A stretch of DNA of 64,000 nt from Prosthecodimorpha hirschii (GTDB taxonomy: Bacteria; Pseudomonadota; Alphaproteobacteria; Rhizobiales; Ancalomicrobiaceae), in assembly GCF_001305515.1 (NCBI RefSeq), contig NZ_LJYW01000001.1, positions 1,534,320 to 1,598,319 of the forward strand, written 5' to 3'. The position numbers and the translations under genes are program-made. The notes beneath the pieces were generated by a model. It was not told the origin of the DNA, did not search any database, and worked only from the letters and a program-made list of their open reading frames with translations. Position 1 is the stretch's first letter; each line of letters starts with the position of its first letter. This document shows, one piece after another, positions 17,245 through 25,416 of the stretch.

Positions 17245-17450
17245 GGCACCGCGATGATCACGTCGGAGGACTTGATCACCGCATGGGCCTCGCTGCCGAT
17301 CTCCAGGCCGAGATCCTTGGCGGCCTCGTTGGTGATCGAGGAGGAGATGATCATGCCCGCGGCGATCTCGATCTTGACCACCGTGGTGGTCGCGCCGGTG
17401 GTGACGGCGACGACCTTGCCTTTGAGCACATTGCGGGCGGACAGCTTCAT
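17241..17450 (-). CDS. mop: molbindin Mop, molybdate-binding protein
   Basis: 69-residue single-domain molybdenum-pterin-binding (TOBE-like) protein; family members form hexamers that store or buffer molybdate. Family pattern: MKLSARNVLKGKVVAVTTGATTTVVKIEIAAG, then ITNEAAKDLGLEIGSEAHAVIKSSDVI. It overlaps modD by 4 bp and is the first gene of the mop-modD pair. Confidence 0.93.
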   Translation of the reverse strand: MKLSARNVLKGKVVAVTTGATTTVVKIEIAAGMIISSSITNEAAKDLGLEIGSEAHAVIKSSDVIIAVP

Positions 17451-17497
17451 CCTGGCAATCTCCTGAGCGACGGGCGCGACCGGACGGCCCGCACCAT

Positions 17498-17510
17498 GCT
17501 ATATCCTAGC
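17498..17510. promoter_or_regulatory. small palindrome in the mop upstream region
   Basis: GCTA-TATCC-TAGC at 17498-17510, 48 bp before the mop ATG and the only A/T-rich spot in the gap. It could be part of the mop promoter or a molybdate-response (ModE-type) operator; the match to known Mo-boxes is only partial. Confidence 0.3.
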
Positions 17511-17565
17511 GGGAACGGATCGGCCTGACCATCCGACCAAATCCCGATGGCATTCCAGGGCGTTG

Positions 17566-17580
17566 CGGCCCGGAACTTGC
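17566..17580 (+). promoter_or_regulatory. weak sigma-54-like element upstream of the DUF2478 gene
   Basis: CGGCCCGGAACTTGC on the plus strand has GG-N10-GC spacing and a perfect TTGC, but the -24 half deviates from TGGCAC. It lies 86 bp before the ATG at 17666. Confidence 0.4.
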
Positions 17581-17617
17581 CAAGCCCTACCCCGGGCGCC
17601 GCGGTCCGGCGGCGTCC

Positions 17618-17633
17618 TGTCGGGTTTCCGACA
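17618..17633. promoter_or_regulatory. perfect TGT-N10-ACA box upstream of the DUF2478 gene
   Basis: TGTCGGGTTTCCGACA: TGT-N10-ACA with six-base complementary arms. It lies 33-48 bp before the ATG at 17666. It resembles the nifQ box in arms and core (TGTCGGAAAYCCGACR when both are read in the same sense). Confidence 0.6.
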
Positions 17634-17665
17634 CAGTCCCGCCGGACCCGCCAGGAGTCTTGCCC

Positions 17666-18229
17666 ATGCCCGTCGCTCATCCTGCCGCCGATCCCGACCT
17701 TGCCGCCCGGATCAACGCCTTCGACCTCGCCGCCCTGGTCTACGACGACGGCATCGCCATCGACCGGCTGATGGTCGATTTCGCCCACACCCTGACGCAG
17801 GCCGGACGCCGGGTCGGCGGCATCGCGCAACTGCCGCCCGGACCGGCGACCGAGCCCGGTCAGGTCGACCTGATCGACCTCATGTCCGGCGAGATCCGCC
17901 CGCTCAAGCAGCGGCTCGGCCCGGGCGCGGCCTCCTGCACGCTGGACGGCGGCGCGCTGGCGGCCGCCTCGACCGGCATCCGCCGGGCGGTCGCCGCCCG
18001 CGTCGACCTGGTGGTGATCTCCAAATTCTCCAAGCAGGAGATCGCCGGCGGCGGCTTCCGGGCCGAATTCGCCGCCGCCGTCGAGGCCGGATTGCCGGTG
18101 CTGACCTCCGTGAAGCGCAGCCAGATCGGCGGCTGGCTCGCCTTCACGGGCGGCCTCGGCACGCTGCTCGACGGCCGCATGGACATCCTCGCCGACTGGT
18201 GGGCGGAGACCCGGCGCCGGCGCGCCTAG
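17666..18229 (+). CDS. DUF2478 protein of the molybdenum/nif locus
   Basis: 187-residue cytosolic protein of the DUF2478 family, repeatedly found with molybdenum and nif genes; function unknown. Visible features: LAALVYDDGIAIDRLMVDFAHTL near the start, DLIDLMSGEIRPLKQRLGPGA, then VDLVVISKFSKQEIAGGGFRAEFAAAVEAGLPVLTSV, a pattern reminiscent of nucleoside-triphosphatase THEP1-like folds though no clear P-loop is present. ATG 17666 is chosen because AGGAG lies 8 bp upstream. It is divergent from mop. Confidence 0.8.
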   Translation: MPVAHPAADPDLAARINAFDLAALVYDDGIAIDRLMVDFAHTLTQAGRRVGGIAQLPPGPATEPGQVDLIDLMSGEIRPLKQRLGPGAASCTLDGGALAAASTGIRRAVAARVDLVVISKFSKQEIAGGGFRAEFAAAVEAGLPVLTSVKRSQIGGWLAFTGGLGTLLDGRMDILADWWAETRRRRA

Positions 18230-18336
18230 GATTCTGCCGCTACGTCAAGCGAATACGGCTCTTCAAACGGCGCGCCGCCTGCCCCATATTCGCCTCAGAC
18301 AGATCAGCGATGCGGGGTGGACATGGCAGGGTGCGG

Positions 18337-21180
18337 ATGACGGTTGTGCTGATCGCCCTGCTGCCGATTTTCGGTGCCGTCCTGCCGCTGCTCGCCGCCC
18401 CCTCGGGGCGGTCGCGCGCGACGGCCGTGACCTTTGCGGTGACCGCCGCCAGTCTGTTCCTGCTGCTTGCCCAGGCGCCCGCGGTGCTGGGCGGAGCGAC
18501 GGTTGCCGGCGGCAGCGCCTGGCTGCCCGACATCGGCCTCGGCTTTACCTTCCTGATCGATGGGCTCGGACTGTTCTTCGCCGGCATCATCCTGACGATC
18601 GGCCTGCTGATCGTCGTCTATGCCGGCTTCTATCTCGGCCGCGACGACGATCCGGGCCGCTTCTTCTGCTTCCTGCTCCTGTTCCAGGGCGCGATGCTCG
18701 GAGTGGTCCTGTCGGACAACATCCTGCTGCTCGCCATCTTCTGGGAACTGACCAGCCTGACCTCCTTCCTGCTGATCGGCTTCTGGCATCACCGGCCGGA
18801 GGGGCGGCAGGGCGCCCGCATGGCGCTGATCGTCACCGGCAGCGGCGGATTGGCGCTGCTCGCCGGCATGCTGCTGCTCGGCCAGGCCGCCGGCAGCTAC
18901 GAACTGTCGGAGATCCTCACCCGCGTCGACCAGGTGCGCGCCTCGCCGCTATTCGGCCCGATCCTCGCCCTGGTGCTGGCCGGCGCCTTCACCAAGTCGG
19001 CCCAGTTCCCGGTCCATTTCTGGCTGCCGCACGCCATGGCGGCGCCGACCCCGGTCTCGGCCTATCTGCATTCGGCCACCATGGTGAAGGCCGGCCTGTT
19101 CCTGATGCTGCGGCTGTGGCCGCTCTTCGCTGGCACCGAAGCCTGGTTCCTGGTCGTTTCCGGCACCGGCCTCGCCACCATGGTGATCGCGGCGCGGATC
19201 GCGCTCGCCAAGGACGACCTGAAGGCGATCCTCGCCTATTCGACCGTCAGCCATCTCGGCCTGATCACCTTCCTGATCGGCCTCGGCACGCGCGCGGCCG
19301 TGGTGGCGGCGGTGTTCCACATCTTCAACCATGCCGCCTTCAAGGCCGCCCTGTTCATGACCGCCGGCATCGTCGACCACGAGACCGGCACGCGCGACAT
19401 CCGCCGCCTCGGCGGCCTCGCCCGGCTGATGCCGGTGACGGCGGTCATCGGCACCGTGGCGGCCGCCGCCATGGCCGGCGTGCCGCTCCTGAACGGCTTC
19501 CTCTCCAAGGAGATGATGCTGGAGGCCGCGGCCGGCACGAGCTATCTCGGCAATCCCTGGATCGTCGCCGCCGTGGCGACGCTGGCCGCGCTCTACTCGG
19601 TCGCCTACGCGCTGCGCTTCGTGCATGCGACCTTCTTCGGCCGCTCGCGGCTGATGCCCGGCGGCCATCCGCACGATCCGCCCGCCGGGATGTGGCTGCC
19701 GGCCGCCCTTTTGGTCACCCTGTCGGTCGCCGTCGGCGTGCTGCCGCAGGTGATCGCCGGGGACCTCGTCGCCGCGACCGCCGCCGCGGTGACCGGCCCC
19801 CAGGGTCCGGCGCCGGAGGTCCATCTCGCGCTCTGGCACGGCGTCACGGCAGCACTGAGCTTAAGCCTCGTCGCCTTCGCGGGCGGTGCGGCGCGTTATG
19901 CGCTGTCCGGCTGGGTCGACCGGTTCTGGCCGCGCGACCCGATCCCGGACGCCAAAGCCCTGTTCGACGCCGCACTCGCCGGCCTCGTCGGCGCGGCGCG
20001 CTTCGTGACCGACCGGATCCACACCGGAACGCTGCAGCGCGCGCTGTCGGCGACCGTTCTCGCCATTCTGGCTGTCGGCGCCGCAGCCTTCGCCGGGTCC
20101 GGCCATGCCGCCGGGACCCGCCCGCCGCTGCCCCCCGATCCGGCGACGATCGCCGGCGTGCTCGCGCTGGCCGGGGCGACGCTCGCGGTTCCGCTGATGC
20201 ACCGCGACCGGCTGCTCGCCTTGATGCTGACCGCCGTCGCCGGCCTCGCCGTCTCGCTCCTGTTCCTGCGCTTCTCCGCGCCCGATCTGGCTTTGACGCA
20301 GATCGCCGTCGAGGTGGTCGCCGGCCTCCTGCTCCTCCTGGTGCTCAATCTCCTGCCCAAGACCTCACCGGCCGAGCCGAGCCGGCTGCGCCTGATGCGC
20401 GACGCCGCGCTCGCCGGTCTCGGCGGCATCGCGGTCGCCGGCCTCGCCTATGCGGTCATGACGCGCGACGGCTCGAGCATCGCGGCCTTCCATCTGGCCG
20501 AATCCAAACCGCTCGGTGGCGGCACCAATGTCGTCAACGTGATCCTGGTCGACTTCCGCGGCTTCGACACCTTCGGCGAGATCATCGTGCTCGGCATCGC
20601 CGCCCTGGTCGTCGTCGCCCTGCTCGATACCGCCCTGCGTGGCCGCGCGGCGCGCCGGCTCGACCGGATGCGCCGAACGCCCGCCGGCGGCGACCGGCAT
20701 CCGCTGCTCCTCGCCATGGCGACGCGCGTCCTGCTGCCGCTCGCGCTGGCGACCGGCCTGTTCATCTTCCTGCGCGGCCACAACCTGCCCGGCGGCGGCT
20801 TCGTCGCCGGCCTCGTCGTGGCGATCGCGATCCTGATGCAGTCGATGGCCAACGGCTATGCCTGGACGGCCGGGCGGATGACGCTCGACGCGCATGCGCT
20901 GATCGGCGCCGGCGTGCTGATCGCCGGCGCCACCGGCCTCGCCGCGCTCGCCTTCGGCGCCCCGTTCCTGACCTCCTCCTTCGGGCACTTCCACCTGCCG
21001 CTGGTCGGCGACATCGAACTCGCCTCGGCCATGGGCTTCGATCTCGGCGTGTTCCTGACGGTCGTCGGCGTGGTGCTGCTCGCGCTGTCGCGGATCGCCC
21101 GGATCGAGGCGCGCGCGGAGGATCGGCGTCCGAACCGGGGGGCGATCGCCGAACCCGCCACCGAAGATGGCGGGCGCTGA
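18337..21180 (+). CDS. mnhA: Mrp/Mnh Na+(K+)/H+ antiporter subunit A fused to B
   Basis: 947-residue polytopic membrane protein. The N-terminal ~500 residues are the NuoL-like proton channel (FWELTSLTSFLLIGFWHH, FTKSAQFPVHFWLPHAMAAPTPVSAYLHSATMVKAG, PLLNGFLSKE). The middle holds the MrpA-specific domain and the C-terminal part, from about residue 780, is the MnhB domain (RVLLPLALATGLFIFLRGHNLPGGGF), which marks the group 2 type with fused A and B as in rhizobial PhaAB. ATG 18337 is preceded by GGCAGGG; ATG 18310 would add nine residues. First gene of the six-gene operon. Confidence 0.93.
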   Translation: MTVVLIALLPIFGAVLPLLAAPSGRSRATAVTFAVTAASLFLLLAQAPAVLGGATVAGGSAWLPDIGLGFTFLIDGLGLFFAGIILTIGLLIVVYAGFYLGRDDDPGRFFCFLLLFQGAMLGVVLSDNILLLAIFWELTSLTSFLLIGFWHHRPEGRQGARMALIVTGSGGLALLAGMLLLGQAAGSYELSEILTRVDQVRASPLFGPILALVLAGAFTKSAQFPVHFWLPHAMAAPTPVSAYLHSATMVKAGLFLMLRLWPLFAGTEAWFLVVSGTGLATMVIAARIALAKDDLKAILAYSTVSHLGLITFLIGLGTRAAVVAAVFHIFNHAAFKAALFMTAGIVDHETGTRDIRRLGGLARLMPVTAVIGTVAAAAMAGVPLLNGFLSKEMMLEAAAGTSYLGNPWIVAAVATLAALYSVAYALRFVHATFFGRSRLMPGGHPHDPPAGMWLPAALLVTLSVAVGVLPQVIAGDLVAATAAAVTGPQGPAPEVHLALWHGVTAALSLSLVAFAGGAARYALSGWVDRFWPRDPIPDAKALFDAALAGLVGAARFVTDRIHTGTLQRALSATVLAILAVGAAAFAGSGHAAGTRPPLPPDPATIAGVLALAGATLAVPLMHRDRLLALMLTAVAGLAVSLLFLRFSAPDLALTQIAVEVVAGLLLLLVLNLLPKTSPAEPSRLRLMRDAALAGLGGIAVAGLAYAVMTRDGSSIAAFHLAESKPLGGGTNVVNVILVDFRGFDTFGEIIVLGIAALVVVALLDTALRGRAARRLDRMRRTPAGGDRHPLLLAMATRVLLPLALATGLFIFLRGHNLPGGGFVAGLVVAIAILMQSMANGYAWTAGRMTLDAHALIGAGVLIAGATGLAALAFGAPFLTSSFGHFHLPLVGDIELASAMGFDLGVFLTVVGVVLLALSRIARIEARAEDRRPNRGAIAEPATEDGGR

Positions 21181-21181
21181 C

Positions 21182-21685
21182 ATGGAGCTTCTCGTCGCCG
21201 CCGCGATCGGCCTGACCACCGCCACCGGCCTCTACATGATGCTGCGCGGCTCGACCTTCCCGGTCATCGTCGGGCTGACCTTCCTGTCCTATGCGGTCAA
21301 CGTCTTCCTGTTCGCCATGGGGCGGCTCGCGGCCAACCGCGCGCCGATCGTCGGCACGGTGCCGGACCCGGTCGATCCTCTGCCGCAGGCCCTGGTGCTG
21401 ACCGCGATCGTGATCTCCTTCGGCATGACGGCGCTGATCGTCGTGCTCGCCCTGCGCGGCTTCCTGGAGACCGGCTCGGATGCGGTCGATCTCGATCGCG
21501 GCGATGCCGATGACGAGGACGACGACCTCGACGACGCGGCGCCCGACCCCGCGCCGGACGCGACGACGGCGAGCGAGCGCGCGATCCGCTTCTTCCGCGA
21601 CGGCGCCGGCCCCGACGAACCCGAAGCCGATCCTGGCCGCGGCCCCGCCCCTGCCCGCCCGGTGCCGTCGGAGGGCCGCCCATGA
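21182..21685 (+). CDS. mnhC: Mrp/Mnh antiporter subunit C with acidic tail
   Basis: 167-residue NuoK-like subunit with three membrane helices in the first ~105 residues (VAAAIGLTTATGLYMMLRG, GLTFLSYAVNVFLFAMGRL, DPLPQALVLTAIVISFGMTALIVVLAL). The remaining ~60 residues form an acidic, Pro-rich cytosolic tail (DADDEDDDLDD and DPGRGPAPARPVPSEGRP), longer than usual. It starts 1 bp after mnhA and overlaps mnhD by four bases. Confidence 0.92.
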   Translation: MELLVAAAIGLTTATGLYMMLRGSTFPVIVGLTFLSYAVNVFLFAMGRLAANRAPIVGTVPDPVDPLPQALVLTAIVISFGMTALIVVLALRGFLETGSDAVDLDRGDADDEDDDLDDAAPDPAPDATTASERAIRFFRDGAGPDEPEADPGRGPAPARPVPSEGRP

Positions 21686-23211
21686 CCGGCCTGATCGTAC
21701 TGCCCATCCTGCTGCCGGCCCTGACGGCGCCGTTCCTGATCCTGGCCCTCGGCTACGATCTGCGCGCCCAGCGGGTCGCCTCGATCGGCGCGACCGTCCT
21801 GTTCCTGGCACTGGCCGTGACGCTCTACGCGCTCGCCGGCGACGGGCCGCCGCGCACCTACCGGCTCGGCGACTGGCCGGCGCCGTTCGGCATCGTGCTG
21901 GTGCTCGACCGGCTGGCCGCCACCATGCTGGTGCTGACCGGGGTGCTGGCGAGCGTGGTGGTGGTCCATGCCGCGGCCGGCTGGGACGCGCGCGGACGCC
22001 ATTTCCACCCGCTGTTCCAATTCCAGCTGATGGGCCTCGCCGGCGCCTTCCTGACCGGCGACGCGTTCAACCTGTTCGTCTTCTTCGAGGTGATGCTGAT
22101 CGCCTCCTACGGGCTGATGCTGCATGGCGGCGGCGCGGAGCGGATGAAGGCCGGCTTCCAGTATGTCGCGCTGAACCTGGTCGCCTCGACCCTGTTCCTG
22201 TTCGCCGTCGGGCTCCTCTATGCGGTCACCGGCACGCTCAACATCGCCGATCTCGCCGTCAAGGCGACCCAGGTGGCGGCCGGCGACCGTGCCCTGCTGA
22301 CGGTCGGCGCGGCGCTGCTCGCCATGGTGTTCGCGCTGAAGGCCGCCGCCGTGCCGCTGCACTGGTGGCTGCCGGCCGCCTATCCGGCCGCCAGTGCGCC
22401 GGCCGCGGCCCTGTTCATGATCATGACCAAGGTCGGCATCTATGCGCTGATCCGCATCCACGGCCTCGCCTTCCCGGATCTCGCCGCGCCCTGGCTCGCA
22501 GGCGCCGGCGCCCTCGGCCTGGTGGTCGGCGCCGTCGGCGCGCTGGCCGCCCGGCGGCTCGCCGAACTCGTCGCCTACGGGGTGGTCTGGTCGATGGGCA
22601 GCCTCTTGGTCGCGCTGGCCGCGTCCGGGGCCGCCGCCGGGACCGCCCTGCTCTACTATGCGGCCCATTCCACGCTGGCCGGGGCCGCGCTGTTCCTGCT
22701 CGCCGGCCTCGCCGCGGCCGCGCGCGGCAGCCTCGGCGACCGGCTGGTGCCCGGCGGCCCGCCGCTCGGCGCCGGCCCGGCGATCCTGTTCCTCCTGGCC
22801 ACGATCGGCTTCACCGGCCTGCCGCCGCTCTCCGGCTTCATCGGCAAGATCCTGATCCTGCAGGCGATCGCCGGCGATCCGCACGGGGCCGTGCTGTGGG
22901 CGCTGCTGATCGGCTCCAGCCTGCCGGTGATCGTCGGCTTCGCCCGCGCCGGCAGCACGCTGTTCTGGAAGACTGCCGGCGCCGAGGGCGTGGAGCCTGC
23001 CGGAACCGGCCCCGCAGCGCTGGTGCCGCCCGGCCGAAGCGGGCTCGCCGGCGTCGCCATCCTGGTGATCGCCCTCGCCGGCCTGACCGTGCTGGCCGGA
23101 CCGGTCGCCCACCAGTTGACCGCCACCGCCCGCCAGATGGCCGATCGGGCCGGCTATGTCGAGGCCGTGCTCGGCGAGCCGGGCGGCCGCGGCCGGGAGG
23201 CGGCCCGATGA
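21682..23211 (+). CDS. mnhD: Mrp/Mnh antiporter subunit D
   Basis: 509-residue NuoN/NuoM-like proton-translocating subunit with about 14 membrane helices. Characteristic stretches are LTGDAFNLFVFFEVMLIASYGLMLHGG, the lysine-bearing ALKAAAVPLHWWLPAAYPAASAPAAALFMIMTKVGIYAL and GLPPLSGFIGKILIL. It overlaps mnhC and mnhE by 4 bp each, so subunits are made in step. Confidence 0.94.
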   Translation: MTGLIVLPILLPALTAPFLILALGYDLRAQRVASIGATVLFLALAVTLYALAGDGPPRTYRLGDWPAPFGIVLVLDRLAATMLVLTGVLASVVVVHAAAGWDARGRHFHPLFQFQLMGLAGAFLTGDAFNLFVFFEVMLIASYGLMLHGGGAERMKAGFQYVALNLVASTLFLFAVGLLYAVTGTLNIADLAVKATQVAAGDRALLTVGAALLAMVFALKAAAVPLHWWLPAAYPAASAPAAALFMIMTKVGIYALIRIHGLAFPDLAAPWLAGAGALGLVVGAVGALAARRLAELVAYGVVWSMGSLLVALAASGAAAGTALLYYAAHSTLAGAALFLLAGLAAAARGSLGDRLVPGGPPLGAGPAILFLLATIGFTGLPPLSGFIGKILILQAIAGDPHGAVLWALLIGSSLPVIVGFARAGSTLFWKTAGAEGVEPAGTGPAALVPPGRSGLAGVAILVIALAGLTVLAGPVAHQLTATARQMADRAGYVEAVLGEPGGRGREAAR

Positions 23212-23699
23212 TCGCGCGGCTCCTCCCCCACCCGCTCCTGTCGCTCGCCGTGGCGGCCTTCTGGATCGTCCTGGAAAACCGGCTTTCGGCCGGCACGGTC
23301 CTGCTCGGCGCCGTGCTCGGCATCGCCCTGCCGCTCGCCACCCGCGCCTGGTGGCCGGACCGGCCGCGCCTCGCCGGCCTGCCCGGTCTCGCCGCCTATG
23401 CGCTGATCGTGCTGTGGGACATCCTCGTCTCGGCGGCCGAGGTGGCGTGGCTCGTGCTGACGCGGCCGGAAGCGGAGCTGAAGTCCCGCTTCGTCACCGT
23501 TCCGCTCGCCGTGACCGCCCCGGAGGCGATCGCGCTGCTCGCCTCGACCATCACCATGACACCCGGCACGCTCAGCGCCGATCTTTCCGCCGACGGCCGC
23601 TCGCTGCTCGTCCATGTCTTCCACACCGACGATCCGGACGCGACGGTGGCCGCCATCAAGGCGCGCTACGAGCGCCGGCTTTTGGAGATCTTCCCATGA
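23208..23699 (+). CDS. mnhE: Mrp/Mnh antiporter subunit E
   Basis: 163-residue membrane subunit found only in Mrp complexes. It has two to three N-terminal helices, then the conserved cytosolic part RFVTVPLAVTAPEAIALLASTITMTPGTLSADLSADGRSLLVHV. It overlaps mnhD and mnhF by four bases. Confidence 0.93.
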   Translation: MIARLLPHPLLSLAVAAFWIVLENRLSAGTVLLGAVLGIALPLATRAWWPDRPRLAGLPGLAAYALIVLWDILVSAAEVAWLVLTRPEAELKSRFVTVPLAVTAPEAIALLASTITMTPGTLSADLSADGRSLLVHVFHTDDPDATVAAIKARYERRLLEIFP

Positions 23700-23965
23700 T
23701 CGCGACCGCCGCCGTGATCGCCGCCGCCGCCGCCGGGCTCGGGCTCCTGCTCAATCTCTGGCGCCTGATCCGCGGCCCCGGCGCAGCCGACCGCATCCTG
23801 GCGCTCGACACCATGACGGTGAACGCCATCGCGCTGGTGCTGCTGCTCGGGCTTGCCTATGGGACGGGGCTCTATTTCGAGGCCGCGATCCTGTTCGCCA
23901 TGGTCGGCTTCCTGACCACGGTCGCCTTCTGCCGCTACCTGCTGCGCGGCAACATCATCGAGTGA
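23696..23965 (+). CDS. mnhF: Mrp/Mnh antiporter subunit F
   Basis: 89-residue subunit with three predicted membrane helices and the family motif RLIRGPGAADRILALDTMTVNAIALVLLLG. It starts in the ATGA overlap with mnhE. Confidence 0.93.
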   Translation: MIATAAVIAAAAAGLGLLLNLWRLIRGPGAADRILALDTMTVNAIALVLLLGLAYGTGLYFEAAILFAMVGFLTTVAFCRYLLRGNIIE

Positions 23966-23978
23966 CCGGAGGATGCCG

Positions 23979-24356
23979 ATGACCTTCGCCGCCGAAGCGC
24001 TCGCCGCCGCCCTGATCCTCGTCGGAGGGGCGTTCCTGCTGCTCGGATCCGCCGCCCTCGCCAAGCTCCGCGACCCGCTGCGCCGGCTGCACGCCCCGAC
24101 GCTCGCCGTCACGGTCGGCCTCGGCGCGATCCTGATCGCCTCGATGCTGGAGGCCGGCATCGTGCGCGCCGATCCGTCCTGGCACGAACTGGCGATCGTG
24201 CTGTTCCTGTTCCTGACCGCCCCGGTCTCCGCGCAGATGATCGCCAAGGTGCATCTGATGGAGATCGACCCCGCCACCCTGCCCCCGCCGCGCGAGGGCG
24301 GCCCCTGGGCGAGCCATGCGCCGGATGACGAGGGCGAGCCGGAGCGCGGCGGATAG
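23979..24356 (+). CDS. mnhG: Mrp/Mnh antiporter subunit G
   Basis: 125-residue subunit with three membrane helices; family motifs are LVGGAFLLLGSAALAKLRDPLRRLHAPT and FLTAPVSAQMIAKV. ATG 23979 is preferred because GGAGG ends 6 bp upstream; ATG 23973 sits directly on that ribosome-binding site. Last gene of the operon. The C-terminal ~25 residues (GPWASHAPDDEGEPERGG) are polar and unconserved. Confidence 0.93.
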   Translation: MTFAAEALAAALILVGGAFLLLGSAALAKLRDPLRRLHAPTLAVTVGLGAILIASMLEAGIVRADPSWHELAIVLFLFLTAPVSAQMIAKVHLMEIDPATLPPPREGGPWASHAPDDEGEPERGG

Positions 24357-24471
24357 GCGGGGTCTCCTGACCGATCTGCCGCCCGGACGCGGAAACGCCG
24401 CCGGTCCGGGCTTTGGGCTCCCGTCGGCGGCGTCTTGGCCTCGCTTCACTTCCCGTGTCGGGACCGCCCCG

Positions 24472-25245
24472 TCACTTCTCGACGAAGGCCTTCTCGATCA
24501 CATAGTGGCCGGCCTCGCCCTGGTTGCCCTCGACGAAATTGAGGCCGGTCAGCATGGTGCGGGCGTCGGCGATCATTTCCGGGCTGCCGCACAGCATGAC
24601 GCGGTCGTTCTCGAGCGACAGGGGCGGCAGGCCGATATCCTCGCCGAGCTTGCCGGAGGACAGGAGATCGGTGATCCGGCCGCGGTTGCGGAACGGTTCG
24701 CGCGTGACGGTCGGATAGTAGACCAGCTGCTGGCTGACGAATTCGCCGATCAGCTCGTCGTTCGGCAGGTCCTGCGTGATCGTCTCGCCATAGGCGAGCT
24801 CGGCGACCTGCCGGCAGCCATGCACCAGCACGACCTTCTCGAAGCGATCGTAGGTGTCGGGATCGCGGATGATGCTCATGAACGGCGCCAGTCCGGTGCC
24901 GGTGCCGAGCAGATACAGGTTCTTGCCGGGCAGCAGATTGTCGATCACCAGCGTGCCGGTCGCCTTGCGACTGACCAGGATCTGGTCGCCGACCGAAAGA
25001 TCGCGCAGGCGCGAGGTCAGCGGGCCGTTCGGCACCTTGATGGAAAAGAATTCCAGCGTGTCGGAATAGTTCGGGCTGACGACCGAATAGGCCCGCATCA
25101 GCGGCTTGCCGTTGACCGGAATGCCGATCATCGTGAACTCGCCGTTGCGGAACCGGAAAGACGGGTTGCGCGTGGTGGTGAACGAGAACAGAGTGTCGGT
25201 CCAATGATGGACGGAAAGGACCTGTTCTTCGTTGAAGGCGCTCAT
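24472..25245 (-). CDS. fpr: ferredoxin-NADP+ reductase
   Basis: 257-residue FAD enzyme exchanging electrons between NADPH and ferredoxin or flavodoxin. FAD motif R51-AYS-54, second FAD-site stretch IKVPNGPLTSRL, NADP motif GTGTGLAPFMS near 114-124, LCGSPEM near the C-terminus, and the alphaproteobacterial ending YVIEKAFVEK. The gene is divergent from the enamidase gene and has, about 50 bp before its ATG, the same 18-bp site found before the molybdenum hydroxylase operon. This suggests a job in supplying reduced ferredoxin to 6-hydroxynicotinate reductase (inference); a role in nitrogen fixation or oxidative stress is the alternative. Confidence 0.93.
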   Translation of the reverse strand: MSAFNEEQVLSVHHWTDTLFSFTTTRNPSFRFRNGEFTMIGIPVNGKPLMRAYSVVSPNYSDTLEFFSIKVPNGPLTSRLRDLSVGDQILVSRKATGTLVIDNLLPGKNLYLLGTGTGLAPFMSIIRDPDTYDRFEKVVLVHGCRQVAELAYGETITQDLPNDELIGEFVSQQLVYYPTVTREPFRNRGRITDLLSSGKLGEDIGLPPLSLENDRVMLCGSPEMIADARTMLTGLNFVEGNQGEAGHYVIEKAFVEK

Positions 25246-25297
25246 TTTTCGGCTCCGTACACGCGGCCGGCAAGGGGCTGCTTGCGGGTCGCGAATT

Positions 25298-25315
25298 CGT
25301 TCGTATACTAACGAT
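25298..25315 (-). promoter_or_regulatory. operator-like palindrome shared with the hydroxylase operon
   Basis: The minus strand reads ATCGTTAGTATACGAACG. It matches the site at 44781-44798 (ATCGTTCGTATACGAATG) at 16 of 18 positions in the same orientation relative to the minus-strand gene, 53-70 bp upstream of the fpr ATG. It lies in the fpr/enamidase divergent gap. The GTATAC core with flanking TC/GA resembles GntR-type operators. Confidence 0.7.
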
Positions 25316-25416
25316 ATAGCGCGGGTTTGGTGCCCTGTCGATGCGTGCAGATACGTGCTGCACTGCCGAAGGGCAAGTTCGGAAGAGCCTGGACAGACTT
25401 TCGTCGGGAGGACGCT

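Noticed and set aside
9293-18229. nifHDK, nifENB or nifA genes inside the window
   Set aside because: Only accessory genes (iscA, nifU, nifS, nifV, cysE, nifW, nifQ, mop, modD) are present; no nitrogenase structural motif is seen.
18249-18293. GCGAATA ... TATTCGC inverted repeat before mnhA as a terminator
   Set aside because: Arms are only 7 bp with a 31-base loop and no T-run; chance pairing cannot be excluded.
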